64,000 nucleotides of DNA from Hyphomicrobiales bacterium (GTDB lineage: Bacteria > Pseudomonadota > Alphaproteobacteria > Rhizobiales > Beijerinckiaceae). The position numbers and the translations under genes are program-made. The notes under the pieces were generated by a model. It did no database searches. It had not been told where the DNA came from and saw only the letters and a list, made by a program, of their open reading frames with translations. Each line of letters begins with the position of its first letter. The first letter of the stretch is position 1. The stretch lies in NCBI GenBank assembly GCA_028869185.1, contig JAGWTA010000011.1, positions 16,834-80,833 of the forward strand. The letters are read 5' to 3'. Positions 16,646 through 25,170 of the stretch are shown here, piece after piece.

Positions 16646-17767
16646 ATGCCGCGAAAAGCAAAATCCAGCGCGAGAAAATCCGCCGCCGCGCCAAAGGCGG
16701 CTGCGCCGATCGATATTGACGCGGCATGCAAGCTGGCGGCGACATTGCTTTCGGCTGCGCGTTTGCCGGTGATCGCGGGCATGGGCGCTGATGTGGCGGG
16801 GGCGCGCGCCGCAATCCGTCTCGCACGCGCGACGCACGGCGTTTACGACCATCTGGCGAGCGCGGAGATCATGGCCGAGCTCGAGCCGCTGCGCCGCGCG
16901 CGGCGTTTTGCGACTACGCCGGATGAAGCGCGTGTGCGCGCCGATTGCCTGCTGTTCGTCGGCGCGGGCCTTGTGCAGCGCTGGCCTGAGATCGGCGCGC
17001 GCCTTGCCGTTGGCGCGCCGCCTGCGCTGCAGCGAGGACGGGCGCGCAAGATCGTCTGGCTTGGAGGCGATCGCGCCGACGTGAAAGGGCTCGGCGCAGA
17101 GGTGGATGCGCTGGCGGCCGCGCGACGCGACATGGGCCCGCTGATCGGCATGATTCGCGCGCGCGCAATGGGTCGCCCGATCAAAGCAGAGAAATCGGCA
17201 TTGCGCAGGATCGATTCGCTTGCCGAAACCTTCAAGGCTGCGCATTTCGGCGTCGCAATCTCCAGCGCAGCGGCGCTCGATCCGCTTGCGCTCGAACAGC
17301 TCGCCGGTCTCGTCGAGGATCTGAACGCGACGACGCGATTTTCTTCGCTGCTTCTTGGCCCGCGCGCCAATGGCGCAGGCGTTACACAGGCCGGCGCCTG
17401 GGTGGCGGGCTTTCCGCCGCGCACCGGCTTTTGTTCGGGCGAAGCCGAACATGACCCCTGGCGGTTCGACGCGCGCCGCCTGATCGAATCGGGCGAGGCG
17501 GACGCTGCTCTGTGGATCGACGCTTACGGCGACGAGCCGCCGCCATGGACGCGAAAGGTTCCACTCGTCACGCTTACATGCGGCGACTTCGGCGGCGGCC
17601 TCGTCCATGTGCGCGCCGGACGGCCGGGCGTCGATCACGATTGCGTCGAGATGGCGATCGAGACGGGCGTGCTGACGCCGCGCGCTGCTAGCGCGCCGAG
17701 CGCTGCGCCGCGCGTCGATGCGATAATCGAGCGCATCATGGCGCATCTTCCGGGGAGCTGCGCATGA
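16646..17767 (+). CDS. fhcB: Formyltransferase/hydrolase complex subunit B (FhcB)
   Basis: 373-residue homologue of formylmethanofuran dehydrogenase subunit B. In bacteria this subunit is known to have lost the molybdopterin and Fe-S chemistry and to serve as a structural partner of FhcA. Consistent with that, no CxxCxxxC cluster motif is present, and the region LARATHGVYDHLASAEIMAELEPL lacks cluster cysteines. The N-terminus is Lys/Ala-rich. It is second in the fhc operon and overlaps fhcA by ATGA. Confidence 0.92.
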   Translation: MPRKAKSSARKSAAAPKAAAPIDIDAACKLAATLLSAARLPVIAGMGADVAGARAAIRLARATHGVYDHLASAEIMAELEPLRRARRFATTPDEARVRADCLLFVGAGLVQRWPEIGARLAVGAPPALQRGRARKIVWLGGDRADVKGLGAEVDALAAARRDMGPLIGMIRARAMGRPIKAEKSALRRIDSLAETFKAAHFGVAISSAAALDPLALEQLAGLVEDLNATTRFSSLLLGPRANGAGVTQAGAWVAGFPPRTGFCSGEAEHDPWRFDARRLIESGEADAALWIDAYGDEPPPWTRKVPLVTLTCGDFGGGLVHVRAGRPGVDHDCVEMAIETGVLTPRAASAPSAAPRVDAIIERIMAHLPGSCA

Positions 17768-19398
17768 TCGTCAGAATTTCCGGCGGCCATGTCGTCGATC
17801 CGCTCTCAGGCCGCAACGAAACCGGCGACGTGTGGATCGAGGACGGCAAGATCGTTGCGCCGCCGCAGGGGCAAAGCGCGGACGCAGAGTATGACGCGCG
17901 CAATTGCCTTGTGATGGCGGGCGCGATCGATATTCATTCGCATATCGCCGGCGCCAATGTCGCAACCGCGCGCCTGATGCTGCCGGAAGCCCATGCCGCC
18001 TACATGGCGCGCCCTGCGCAAACCCAACTCGCCGCCGCCGGCTGGACGGCCGAAGAAACAGGCCGGCGCTATGCGCGCATGGGGTTCACCACTGTTGTGG
18101 AGCCGGCCGTTTCGCCGCATCTGGCGCTGCACGCCCATCTCGAGCTTTCCGATATTCCGATCATCGACAAGGCCGTGCTCGCTGTGCTCGGCAATGACGA
18201 CTACCTTCTTTCCGCGCTGCGCAAGGGCGAGGGCGCGACCGCCGTTGCCGATTATGTAGCGCTCACGCTGCAAGCGACGCGCGCGCTGGGCGTCAAATGC
18301 ATCAATGCCGGCGGCGCGATGGCCTTCAAGGAGAATGTGCGCGCATTTTCGCTCGACGATGTCGTGCCGCAATACGGGCTGACGTCGCGCCAGATCATGG
18401 AAGCGTTGCAGGATGCGGCGGTCAAACTGAAGCTCGCTCATCCGCTCCATCTTCACATGAACAATCTCGGACTGCCGGGCAATGTAGAAACGGCGATCGC
18501 CACGATCGATGCGGCGCGCGGTCTGCCGCTGCATCTGGCGCATCTGCAATTCTACGCCTATGGCAAGGAGGGCGGACGCGCCTTTTCCTCGGCAGCCGCA
18601 CAGCTTGCGGAGAAGGTGAACGCCTCCCCGCATGTCACCGTCGACATCGGCCAGGTGATGTTCTCCGATACGGTGACGATTTCGCTCGACGTGCTGCGCC
18701 AGTTCACGGGTCTCAAAACGGCGCGCCCGCGCAAGGGATTCATCTACGACGGCGACATCAACAGCGCCGGCGTCGTCCCCTATTCGTACAAGCGCAGCGA
18801 TTTTTTCAACGCCGTGCAATGGGCCTGCGGCCTCGAGCTTTTCTTGCTGATCGATGATCCCTGGCGCGTGTTCTTCACGACCGATCACCCCAATGGCGCG
18901 CCCTTCACCGTCTATCCGGAAATTTTCGCCTTGCTGACGAGCCGCGACAGGCGCGCGGAATGGCTGGCGAGCCTGCCCAAGGGCGTTGCCGAGACAACGA
19001 CGCTTGGCTCGATCCGGCGCGAATATACATTCGAGGAACTGGCGATCATGACACGCGCTGCGCCCGCCAAGCTGCTCGGCATGCGCGATCGCGGGTCACT
19101 GGCGGCGGGCGCAACGGCCGATGTCGCGGTTTATGGACTGCACAAGGATCGCGCGAAAATGTTCGCCGCCGCGCGGTATCTCTTCAAGGACGGCGCGCTT
19201 GTCGTGCGCAACGGCGAAATCGTGCATGCGCCCTACGGCCGCACATTCCGCGCGACGCCCGGATTCGACCGGGCCATCGAACGACGGCTCGACCGCTATT
19301 ACACCTCCCTTTACGGCCTGAAGCGCGACCTGTTTTCCGTGCCCGATTTTGCGCTGCCGCGGCCACAAGCATTTGGCGAAGTCCCATGTCTGGCCTGA
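17764..19398 (+). CDS. fhcA: Formyltransferase/hydrolase complex subunit A (FhcA), amidohydrolase
   Basis: Hydrolyses formyl-methylofuran to formate in the Fhc complex. 544 residues, amidohydrolase superfamily. The metal-binding HxH occurs in AIDIHSHIAGANVATARLM near residue 58. HPLHLHMNNLGLPGNVETAI and LPLHLAHLQFYAYG supply further ligands. FFTTDHPNGAPFTVYPEIF holds the catalytic aspartate region. These match the FwdA/FmdA family. It starts inside the fhcB stop and ends 13 bases into fhcD, indicating tight coupling. Confidence 0.96.
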   Translation: MIVRISGGHVVDPLSGRNETGDVWIEDGKIVAPPQGQSADAEYDARNCLVMAGAIDIHSHIAGANVATARLMLPEAHAAYMARPAQTQLAAAGWTAEETGRRYARMGFTTVVEPAVSPHLALHAHLELSDIPIIDKAVLAVLGNDDYLLSALRKGEGATAVADYVALTLQATRALGVKCINAGGAMAFKENVRAFSLDDVVPQYGLTSRQIMEALQDAAVKLKLAHPLHLHMNNLGLPGNVETAIATIDAARGLPLHLAHLQFYAYGKEGGRAFSSAAAQLAEKVNASPHVTVDIGQVMFSDTVTISLDVLRQFTGLKTARPRKGFIYDGDINSAGVVPYSYKRSDFFNAVQWACGLELFLLIDDPWRVFFTTDHPNGAPFTVYPEIFALLTSRDRRAEWLASLPKGVAETTTLGSIRREYTFEELAIMTRAAPAKLLGMRDRGSLAAGATADVAVYGLHKDRAKMFAAARYLFKDGALVVRNGEIVHAPYGRTFRATPGFDRAIERRLDRYYTSLYGLKRDLFSVPDFALPRPQAFGEVPCLA

Positions 19399-20303
19399 AA
19401 TCCTTCACACGCAACGGCGTGCGCATCGACGAGACATTTGCCGAAGCCTTTCCGATGAGCGGAACGGGCCTTCTGATAACAGGGCCGACGCGGCGCTGGG
19501 CCAATCAGGCGGCGACGACCATGACGGGTTTCGCCACATCCGTCATCGGCTGCGGCGCGGAAGCTGGAATCGATCGCGAAATTGCTGCCAACAAGACGCC
19601 GGACGGGCGGCCGGGCGTGCGCGTTCTGCTGTTCGCCATGTCGGAAGCCGATTGCGAAAAGCAGCTCGTCAACCGACTTGGCCAATGCGTGTTGACTTGC
19701 CCCGGCAGCGCCGTTTTCGCCGGCGTCGAGGGAGAAAAACAGATCAAGACCGGCGATGCGATCCGCTATTTCGGCGATGGATGGCAGATTTCCAAACGGC
19801 TCGACGGAAAGCGCTACTGGCGCGTGCCGACGATGGACGGCGAATTTCTGTGCGAGGGCACGACGGGCCTGACGAGCCAATCGGTCGGCGGCGGCAATCT
19901 CCTCATCATGGGCGCGGATTTCGCCTCGACCATGCGCGCGACGGAAGCAGCTGTCGACGCAATCGCCAGGGTCGACGGCGCGATAACGCCATTCCCCGGC
20001 GGGATCGTGCGTTCTGGCTCCAAGGTCGGCTCGAAATACAAGGCGTTGTTCGCCTCGACCAACGACGCCTATTGCCCGACGTTGCGCGGTGTGACCGCGA
20101 GCGCGCTCGACCCCGAAATCGGCTGCGTGCTGGAAATCGTGATCGACGGATTGACCTATGACGCCGTCGCGCAGGCCATGCGCGCGGGACTCGCCGCCAT
20201 TGTGAAAATGGGCGCCAAGCGCGGCGCGCGCCGCGTCGGCGCCGGCAATTACGGCGGCAAGCTCGGGCCACACCACTTTCACCTGAAGGATCTCGCGCCG
20301 TGA
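19386..20303 (+). CDS. fhcD: Formylmethanofuran:H4MPT formyltransferase (FhcD/Ftr)
   Basis: Transfers the formyl group between formyl-H4MPT and methylofuran within the Fhc complex. 305 residues. It starts MSGLKSFTRNGVRIDETFAEAFPM and has the Ftr blocks TGPTRRWANQAATTMTGFATSVIGCG, RPGVRVLLFAMS and GGGNLLIMGADFASTMRA. The ending GAGNYGGKLGPHHFHLKDL is conserved with archaeal Ftr. The ATG start overlaps the fhcA end by 13 bases. fhcC follows through a GTGA overlap. Confidence 0.97.
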   Translation: MSGLKSFTRNGVRIDETFAEAFPMSGTGLLITGPTRRWANQAATTMTGFATSVIGCGAEAGIDREIAANKTPDGRPGVRVLLFAMSEADCEKQLVNRLGQCVLTCPGSAVFAGVEGEKQIKTGDAIRYFGDGWQISKRLDGKRYWRVPTMDGEFLCEGTTGLTSQSVGGGNLLIMGADFASTMRATEAAVDAIARVDGAITPFPGGIVRSGSKVGSKYKALFASTNDAYCPTLRGVTASALDPEIGCVLEIVIDGLTYDAVAQAMRAGLAAIVKMGAKRGARRVGAGNYGGKLGPHHFHLKDLAP

Positions 20304-21106
20304 AGCCGCTTGTTTTCACCCTGCGCAGCGAACCGGTCGAACGGCTCGATCTTTCCGCGCTGACGCCAGCGCGCCTGTCCGATCTTTCCAGCGCCGCGAT
20401 CGAAAAGCTCGCGATCGGCACCACGCAGCGTCCGTTGCGCGTTGGCGATGTGTTCAGGCTGCGCGACGGGGATCGTTCCGTTATTCGCTTTTCCGGCGGA
20501 TCGTCGCGGTTCGACCGCATCGCCATGGCGATGGAGAGCGGCGTCATCGAAGTCGATGGCATGGTGGGCCGCGAAGCTGGCTGCGGCATGCGCGGCGGCG
20601 CGCTGACGATCAGCGGCGCGGCGGGCGATTACGCCGCCAGCGGCGCACGCGGCGGCGCGATCGAGATCGGCGGCGATTGTGGCGATTTCCTGGGCGCTCC
20701 GCTCGTGGGCGAAATGGAGGGAATCAATGGCGGCGTCGTCATTGTGCGGGGGCGCGCCGGGCATCGCGCCTGCGATCGCATGCGGCGCGGTCTCGTGGCG
20801 GTCGAGAAAGGGGCCGGCGAATATGCGGGCTCGCGGATGATCGCGGGCACGCTGGTCGTCGCCGGTCCGGTCGGGGGATTTCCGGGGACGATGATGCGCC
20901 GCGGGACCATCATCATGCCCGCGCTGCCGGAAATCGCGCCGACGTTTCTGGATTGCGGCGCCACGCCGCTCGGCTTCACGGCGCTTTATGCGACGAGCCT
21001 TGCCGCACGCAGCCCCCGCGCCGCGCGGCTGTTGCGGCGCGCGCTGCGCCGTTTTGGCGGCGACACCGCGACGCTGGGCAAGGGAGAGTTGCTGGTTCCG
21101 GCATGA
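20300..21106 (+). CDS. fhcC: Formyltransferase/hydrolase complex subunit C (FhcC)
   Basis: 268 residues, homologous to formylmethanofuran dehydrogenase subunit C and to the right-handed beta-helix at the C-terminus of glutamate synthase. The repeated glycine pattern (GCGMRGGALTISGAAGDYAAS, GAPLVGEMEGINGGVVIVRG, RRGLVAVEKGAGEYAGSRM) shows the helix turns. It is thought to scaffold the complex around FhcA and FhcD. The GTG start overlaps the fhcD stop. Last gene of the fhc operon; no intrinsic terminator is visible after it. Confidence 0.93.
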   Translation: MKPLVFTLRSEPVERLDLSALTPARLSDLSSAAIEKLAIGTTQRPLRVGDVFRLRDGDRSVIRFSGGSSRFDRIAMAMESGVIEVDGMVGREAGCGMRGGALTISGAAGDYAASGARGGAIEIGGDCGDFLGAPLVGEMEGINGGVVIVRGRAGHRACDRMRRGLVAVEKGAGEYAGSRMIAGTLVVAGPVGGFPGTMMRRGTIIMPALPEIAPTFLDCGATPLGFTALYATSLAARSPRAARLLRRALRRFGGDTATLGKGELLVPA

Positions 21107-21115
21107 GCGCGCCGC

Positions 21116-21145
21116 CTGACTTTTGCGGTCGCCAGCCTATATAAT
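21116..21145 (+). promoter_or_regulatory. Candidate sigma70 promoter for the small Cys protein-folP-folK genes
   Basis: The -10 element is a perfect TATAAT at 21140-21145. CTGACT at 21116-21121 with an 18-base spacer is a partial -35. It lies 31 bases before the start of the small gene and after the end of fhcC. The downstream genes may thus be transcribed independently of the fhc operon. Confidence 0.45.
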
Positions 21146-21175
21146 GCGTTTTTGGCGACGTCATCGGAGGTCGGC

Positions 21176-21388
21176 ATGGAATTCGTCCAATTGATCTTCA
21201 CGGTCTGCTCGCTTGCAAACCCATCGGTTTGCGAGGAACAGCATCTGGAATTTTCCAGTCACGGATCGCTGCGCCATTGCATGGCCGAGGCGCCGCCTCA
21301 GCTGGCGCAATGGATCGAGCAGCATCCCGGCAAAGTCATCCGCAAATTTCACTGCGCCTGGCCTGGCGCAGAAGGACAGAAGATTTGA
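21176..21388 (+). CDS. Small Cys-containing protein of unknown function
   Basis: 70 residues, preceded by GGAGG at good spacing. It contains four cysteines in VCSLANPSVCEEQHLEF, LRHCMAEAPPQLAQWIEQHPG and FHCAWPG. The pattern Cys, Cys, then PPQLAQWIEQHPGKVIRKFHC resembles small hypothetical proteins that I recall as widespread in alphaproteobacteria. The short hydrophobic N-terminus might be a weak export signal, and the cysteines could form disulfides. No function is known to me. It directly precedes folP. Confidence 0.7.
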   Translation: MEFVQLIFTVCSLANPSVCEEQHLEFSSHGSLRHCMAEAPPQLAQWIEQHPGKVIRKFHCAWPGAEGQKI

Positions 21389-21393
21389 CGACT

Positions 21394-22230
21394 ATGGAAC
21401 TGGCTGCGCTTGCCGTTCGGCGCGATGCGTTTCTCGAGCGTGTGGCAAGCCGGCGGCGCACGCTCATGGGCATATTGAACGTGACGCCTGATTCCTTTTC
21501 GGACGGCGGCATGTTCCAGTCTTTCGACGCCGCCGTCGCGCAGGCGCGGCGCATGGTCGAGGATGGCGCCGATATTATCGATGTCGGCGCCGAATCGACG
21601 CGTCCTGGCCATACGCCGATTTCGGCCCAGGACGAACGCAAGCGTCTCGAACCGCTGCTGGCGCGACTGTTGCAGGACGTGGACGCGCCCTTTTCGATCG
21701 ACACTTACAAGGCTTCGACCGCACGTTGGGCGGCGGGCCGCGGCGTTTGCGTCGTCAACGACATCTGGGGCCTGCAAAAGGACGCCGGCATGGCGGACGC
21801 CGTCGCCGAGACGGGCGCGGCCGTCGTCGTCATGCACAACCGTGCAGCAGTCGATGCGAAAATCGATATCGTGTCCGACATGCGCCGGTTTTTCGACGTC
21901 TCGCTGAAGCGCGCGGAAGCTGCGGGCGTTCCACGCGCCCATGTGATGCTCGATCCCGGAATTGGTTTCGGCAAGACCAAGGAGCAAAATCTCGCCGCGC
22001 TGAAAGCGACGGACCTATTCGTTCGCGAATACAAGCTGCCGATCCTGATCGGCGTCTCGCGCAAATCGATTTTCGGCCTGCTGCTTGGCGCGGCGGTCGA
22101 TGGGCGCCTGGTCGGCACCCTGGCGGCCAATCTCATTACGGCGACGGCTGGCGCGCGCATTTTTCGCGTACACGACGTCGCCGAACATCACGCCGCTTTC
22201 ACAGTCATGGACGCAATCGAAAACGCATGA
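21394..22230 (+). CDS. folP: Dihydropteroate synthase FolP
   Basis: Joins p-aminobenzoate to the hydroxymethyl-dihydropterin diphosphate in folate synthesis. 278 residues from the ATG. The family motif MGILNVTPDSFSDGG lies near residue 24, then IDVGAESTRPGHTPIS, DTYKAST, NDIWGLQ and LDPGIGFGKTKEQN, all DHPS pterin- or phosphate-binding elements. A TTG at 21385 is better spaced from AGGA than the ATG and is the alternative start. It is coupled to folK by ATGA. In this organism the gene lies next to the H4MPT island, but the sequence is that of an ordinary folate enzyme. Confidence 0.95.
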   Translation: MELAALAVRRDAFLERVASRRRTLMGILNVTPDSFSDGGMFQSFDAAVAQARRMVEDGADIIDVGAESTRPGHTPISAQDERKRLEPLLARLLQDVDAPFSIDTYKASTARWAAGRGVCVVNDIWGLQKDAGMADAVAETGAAVVVMHNRAAVDAKIDIVSDMRRFFDVSLKRAEAAGVPRAHVMLDPGIGFGKTKEQNLAALKATDLFVREYKLPILIGVSRKSIFGLLLGAAVDGRLVGTLAANLITATAGARIFRVHDVAEHHAAFTVMDAIENA

Positions 22231-22754
22231 ACGCGGCGATCGACATCGGCCTTGGGCTTGGCGGCAATGTCGGAGACGTGGCGCGCCACATGCGCGAGGC
22301 GCTGTCGCTGATGGAAACGCGCGACGTTGCGCGCATCGAGAAAGTCTCGTCGCTCTGGCGCACGCCGCCGTGGGGCAATGTGGATCAACCGCCGTTTCTC
22401 AACGCTTGCGCGCTGGCGAAAACGACATTGCAGCCCTATGCGCTGCTCGCCGCCCTCAAGCAGATCGAGGCCGATCTTGGCCGCCAGCCGACAATGCGCT
22501 GGGGGCCGCGCGTGATCGATCTCGATATTCTCTTTTACGGCGAGACAGCGATTGACGATCCGAAGCTGACCTTGCCGCACAAGGAAATGCTGCGCCGCGC
22601 TTTTGTTCTGGCGCCGCTGGCGGAAATTGCGCCCGATCGCATGATCGCGGGCGAAAGCGTTGCGGCTGCATTGCGCCATCTCGACATGCGCGATCTTTCC
22701 ATCGCTGCGCCGGGCGAGACCTGGCGGCGTCAGGATTCGGCGTCGAAATCCTGA
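22227..22754 (+). CDS. folK: 6-hydroxymethyl-7,8-dihydropterin pyrophosphokinase FolK
   Basis: Transfers pyrophosphate from ATP to 6-hydroxymethyl-dihydropterin, the step before FolP. 175 residues. HPPK motifs are LGLGGNVGD at the N-terminus, PWGNVDQPPFLNACALAKT, and RWGPRVIDLDILFYG with the metal-binding DLD. The start lies inside the folP stop (ATGA). Its 3' end overlaps the convergent NYN-domain gene by 25 bases. Confidence 0.94.
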   Translation: MNAAIDIGLGLGGNVGDVARHMREALSLMETRDVARIEKVSSLWRTPPWGNVDQPPFLNACALAKTTLQPYALLAALKQIEADLGRQPTMRWGPRVIDLDILFYGETAIDDPKLTLPHKEMLRRAFVLAPLAEIAPDRMIAGESVAAALRHLDMRDLSIAAPGETWRRQDSASKS

Positions 22755-23314
22755 GGGTAATCGGCAGAGTCAGTCTCTTCGGCGACGCCGAGTTGCTGCA
22801 GAATGTTGAAAATGTCGGAGATCGAGTAAGCGGCCGCGCGTAATTCGCGCGCCACGCCCGTCGTGTCGGTGATGAGCTTGGTGCGGATGCCTTCCTCACG
22901 CAGCCCCCAGACGAGCGGCGCATAATCGCCATCAGCGGCGACCAGCACGAGGAAATCCGGTTTGAGGCGCATACAGGTCAGCGCCAGTCGGATCATCAGG
23001 CGCTGATCGTCGGAATGTTTCAGGAAAGTTCCCGACCATTTGGCGGGCGCCTCAATGACGTTGACGCCCTGCAGTTCAAGCGCGGCGCGATAATTGTAGA
23101 ACTTCTCGTTGTCGCTGTGAACGGGATCGCCGGGGTTGCGCGGTTGCGCAGGCAAGCGAATGGCAGGCGCAAAAATTTCGAGAACCTCGTTATTTTTCTC
23201 TTCGAGGAAATCGACGAATTCGCGGTAAGGGACGCGCGGTTCCGCGCCGCGCTTTTTCAGGACTGCGCGCACGAATTGCGCATCGACGCCGACAATCAGA
23301 CGAGAATTGCTCAT
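22730..23314 (-). CDS. NYN (PIN-like) domain protein
   Basis: 194 residues starting MSNSRLIVGVDAQFVRAVLKKRG, with the acidic first motif and a second acidic site in LVLVAADGDYAPLVWGLREEGIRTKLI. This matches the NYN/LabA-like putative ribonuclease fold. The C-terminus is acidic. NYN proteins are predicted metal-dependent RNases, but the target here is unknown. A GTG five codons upstream is an alternative start. It is transcribed alone, convergent with folK. Confidence 0.78.
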   Translation of the reverse strand: MSNSRLIVGVDAQFVRAVLKKRGAEPRVPYREFVDFLEEKNNEVLEIFAPAIRLPAQPRNPGDPVHSDNEKFYNYRAALELQGVNVIEAPAKWSGTFLKHSDDQRLMIRLALTCMRLKPDFLVLVAADGDYAPLVWGLREEGIRTKLITDTTGVARELRAAAYSISDIFNILQQLGVAEETDSADYPQDFDAES

Positions 23315-23392
23315 GATGGATCGCACCAAAATCGTTTATGCAAAAACCAACACGGGTTTGAGCGATGTTGGCGCACCTGTCAAATTCACGGA

Positions 23393-24484
23393 TTAAAATT
23401 CATTGACGGGTCGTTCATCGAGCGCGACGGATTTTATTAAACAGTCGACCTGTTTTCCCGGCGCCAGATCGAGTTCTGCGATAGCGCTGCGCGTCACCGA
23501 CGCCACGAGCCTGTCGCCGCCCGCAAGCACGACATGAACAAAAGCCAGCGCGCCGGCGTCGGCGTGAATAGACTCGACGGCGCCGGCGAGACGGGTGCGG
23601 ATCGAAAGACCGGTCTGCGGGCCCGTCGCGAGCGCAATGTCTGTCGCGCGCACGAGAATGCGCACAGGCTTGCCGCTGGGGCCAACGCGCCCGACCAGCG
23701 CGCCCTGGCCAGATGGATGGATGAATTGCGTCAGATCGTAGGCAGGATCATAGGCCCCAAGCGCGCAATCGAGCGCAGAGGCGAGATGGAACCGCTCGCG
23801 CGCCATCACGCCGCGCGCCCGCATCAACGCCGTCGCGGGCGCGCCCTGCGCTGCGACCTGGCCCTTGTCGAGAACGACGACGTCCTGCGCAAGGCGGACA
23901 ACTTCCTCGACGGCGTGCGACACATAAAGGATCGGCGTCGAAAATTCTGCGCGCAACCGTTCGATCAGCGCCATGATTTCGATCTTCCGCTCGTCGTCGA
24001 GCGCAGCCAGCGGTTCGTCCATCAGCAAAAGGCGAGGACTGGCGAGCAAGGCGCGCGCCAGTCCGACGCGCTGGCGTTCGCCGCCGGACAAAGTTGCAGG
24101 CCGCCGATCGAGCATGTGGCCAACGCCTAGCGCAGCGACGACAAGCTCCTGCGGAATGGCCGGCGCATCTTTCGGCGCGAAAAATCGACCGAATGCGATA
24201 TTGCGTCGGACGTTCAGATGCGGAAACAGCAACGCGTCCTGAAACACGACTGCGATGCGGCGCTTGTGCGCGGGAACGAAAACGCCACGCGCGGTGTCGA
24301 GCAACACATTGCCGTCGAGGGCTATGCGGCCGCGCTGCGGGCGCTCAAGTCCCGCGATGAGATTGAGGATCGTGCTCTTGCCCGAGCCCGAAGGACCAAA
24401 CAGGGCGCTGACGCCGGCATTGAGCGCAAAATCGACGTCGAGCGTAAAATCGCGCCGCTGATCGAAAGCTTGAAATTCGATCAT
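23393..24484 (-). CDS. modC: Molybdate ABC transporter ATP-binding protein ModC
   Basis: Cytoplasmic ATPase of molybdate import, 363 residues. Walker A GPSGSGKST lies near residues 30-38, signature LSGGERQRVGLARAL, Walker B LLLMDEPLAALDDE. The C-terminal extension after residue 280 (LSIRTRLAGAVESIHADAG to the end) is a TOBE/molybdenum-binding domain, as ModC requires. It overlaps modB by ATGA. No modA is seen next to it. Confidence 0.94.
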   Translation of the reverse strand: MIEFQAFDQRRDFTLDVDFALNAGVSALFGPSGSGKSTILNLIAGLERPQRGRIALDGNVLLDTARGVFVPAHKRRIAVVFQDALLFPHLNVRRNIAFGRFFAPKDAPAIPQELVVAALGVGHMLDRRPATLSGGERQRVGLARALLASPRLLLMDEPLAALDDERKIEIMALIERLRAEFSTPILYVSHAVEEVVRLAQDVVVLDKGQVAAQGAPATALMRARGVMARERFHLASALDCALGAYDPAYDLTQFIHPSGQGALVGRVGPSGKPVRILVRATDIALATGPQTGLSIRTRLAGAVESIHADAGALAFVHVVLAGGDRLVASVTRSAIAELDLAPGKQVDCLIKSVALDERPVNEF

Positions 24485-25170
24485 TGCGCGCTCCGGCGCG
24501 CTGCACGCCGCGCGAGCATTTCCGAGGCTGCGAGCGCGCAGACGGCGATCCCCGCCGCAATGAGCGACAGGCGCAGCGCCGCCGCTTCCCCGCCTGGCGA
24601 CTGCAGTTGCGTCCAGATTTCCGATGCGATGGTGCGCGTCTCGCCCGGAATGTTGGAGACGAAGGTGATCGTCGCGCCAAACTCGCCGAGCGCTTTGGCA
24701 AATCCCAGAATGACGCCCACGGCTACGCCTGGCGCGGCGAGCGGCAGCGTGACGACCGCAAAACGCCAGAGCGGCGGCGCGCCGAGCGAACCGGCGGCGC
24801 GCTCAAGCCGCGGATCGACAGCCTCGAAGGCCTGGCGGATCGGCCGCACCATCAGTGGAAAGCCCATCACAGCGGCGGCCAACGCTGCGCCCGTCCAGCG
24901 AAAGGCGAATGATATTCCAAACAACCGTTCGAGCGGCGCGCCGATGAAACCATGCCGACCAAAGGCGACGAGCAGCGCAAATCCCGTGACGACGGGCGGC
25001 AGAACGAGCGGCAGATGAATGATGGCGTCAAAAATCGTCTTGCCGGGAAAGTCGCGCCGCGCCAGCAGCCATGCGACGGCGACTGCGAAGGGCAGGCTGC
25101 ACGCCGTCGCAACCAGCGCGATCTTCAGCGACAGCGCAATCGCCATCCATTCTTCGCCCGAAAGGGCCAT
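24481..25170 (-). CDS. modB: Molybdate ABC transporter permease ModB
   Basis: Inner-membrane permease of 229 residues with five or six hydrophobic segments. The EAA-loop region is GAPPLWRFAVVTLPLAAPGVAVGVILGFAKALGEFGATI, a ModB hallmark (LGEFGAT). It starts MALSGEEWMAIALSLKIALVATACSLP. It follows the transglutaminase-like gene without a gap, so the three minus-strand genes probably form one transcript. Molybdate supplies cofactor for enzymes such as formate dehydrogenase. Confidence 0.94.
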   Translation of the reverse strand: MALSGEEWMAIALSLKIALVATACSLPFAVAVAWLLARRDFPGKTIFDAIIHLPLVLPPVVTGFALLVAFGRHGFIGAPLERLFGISFAFRWTGAALAAAVMGFPLMVRPIRQAFEAVDPRLERAAGSLGAPPLWRFAVVTLPLAAPGVAVGVILGFAKALGEFGATITFVSNIPGETRTIASEIWTQLQSPGGEAAALRLSLIAAGIAVCALAASEMLARRAARRSAQ

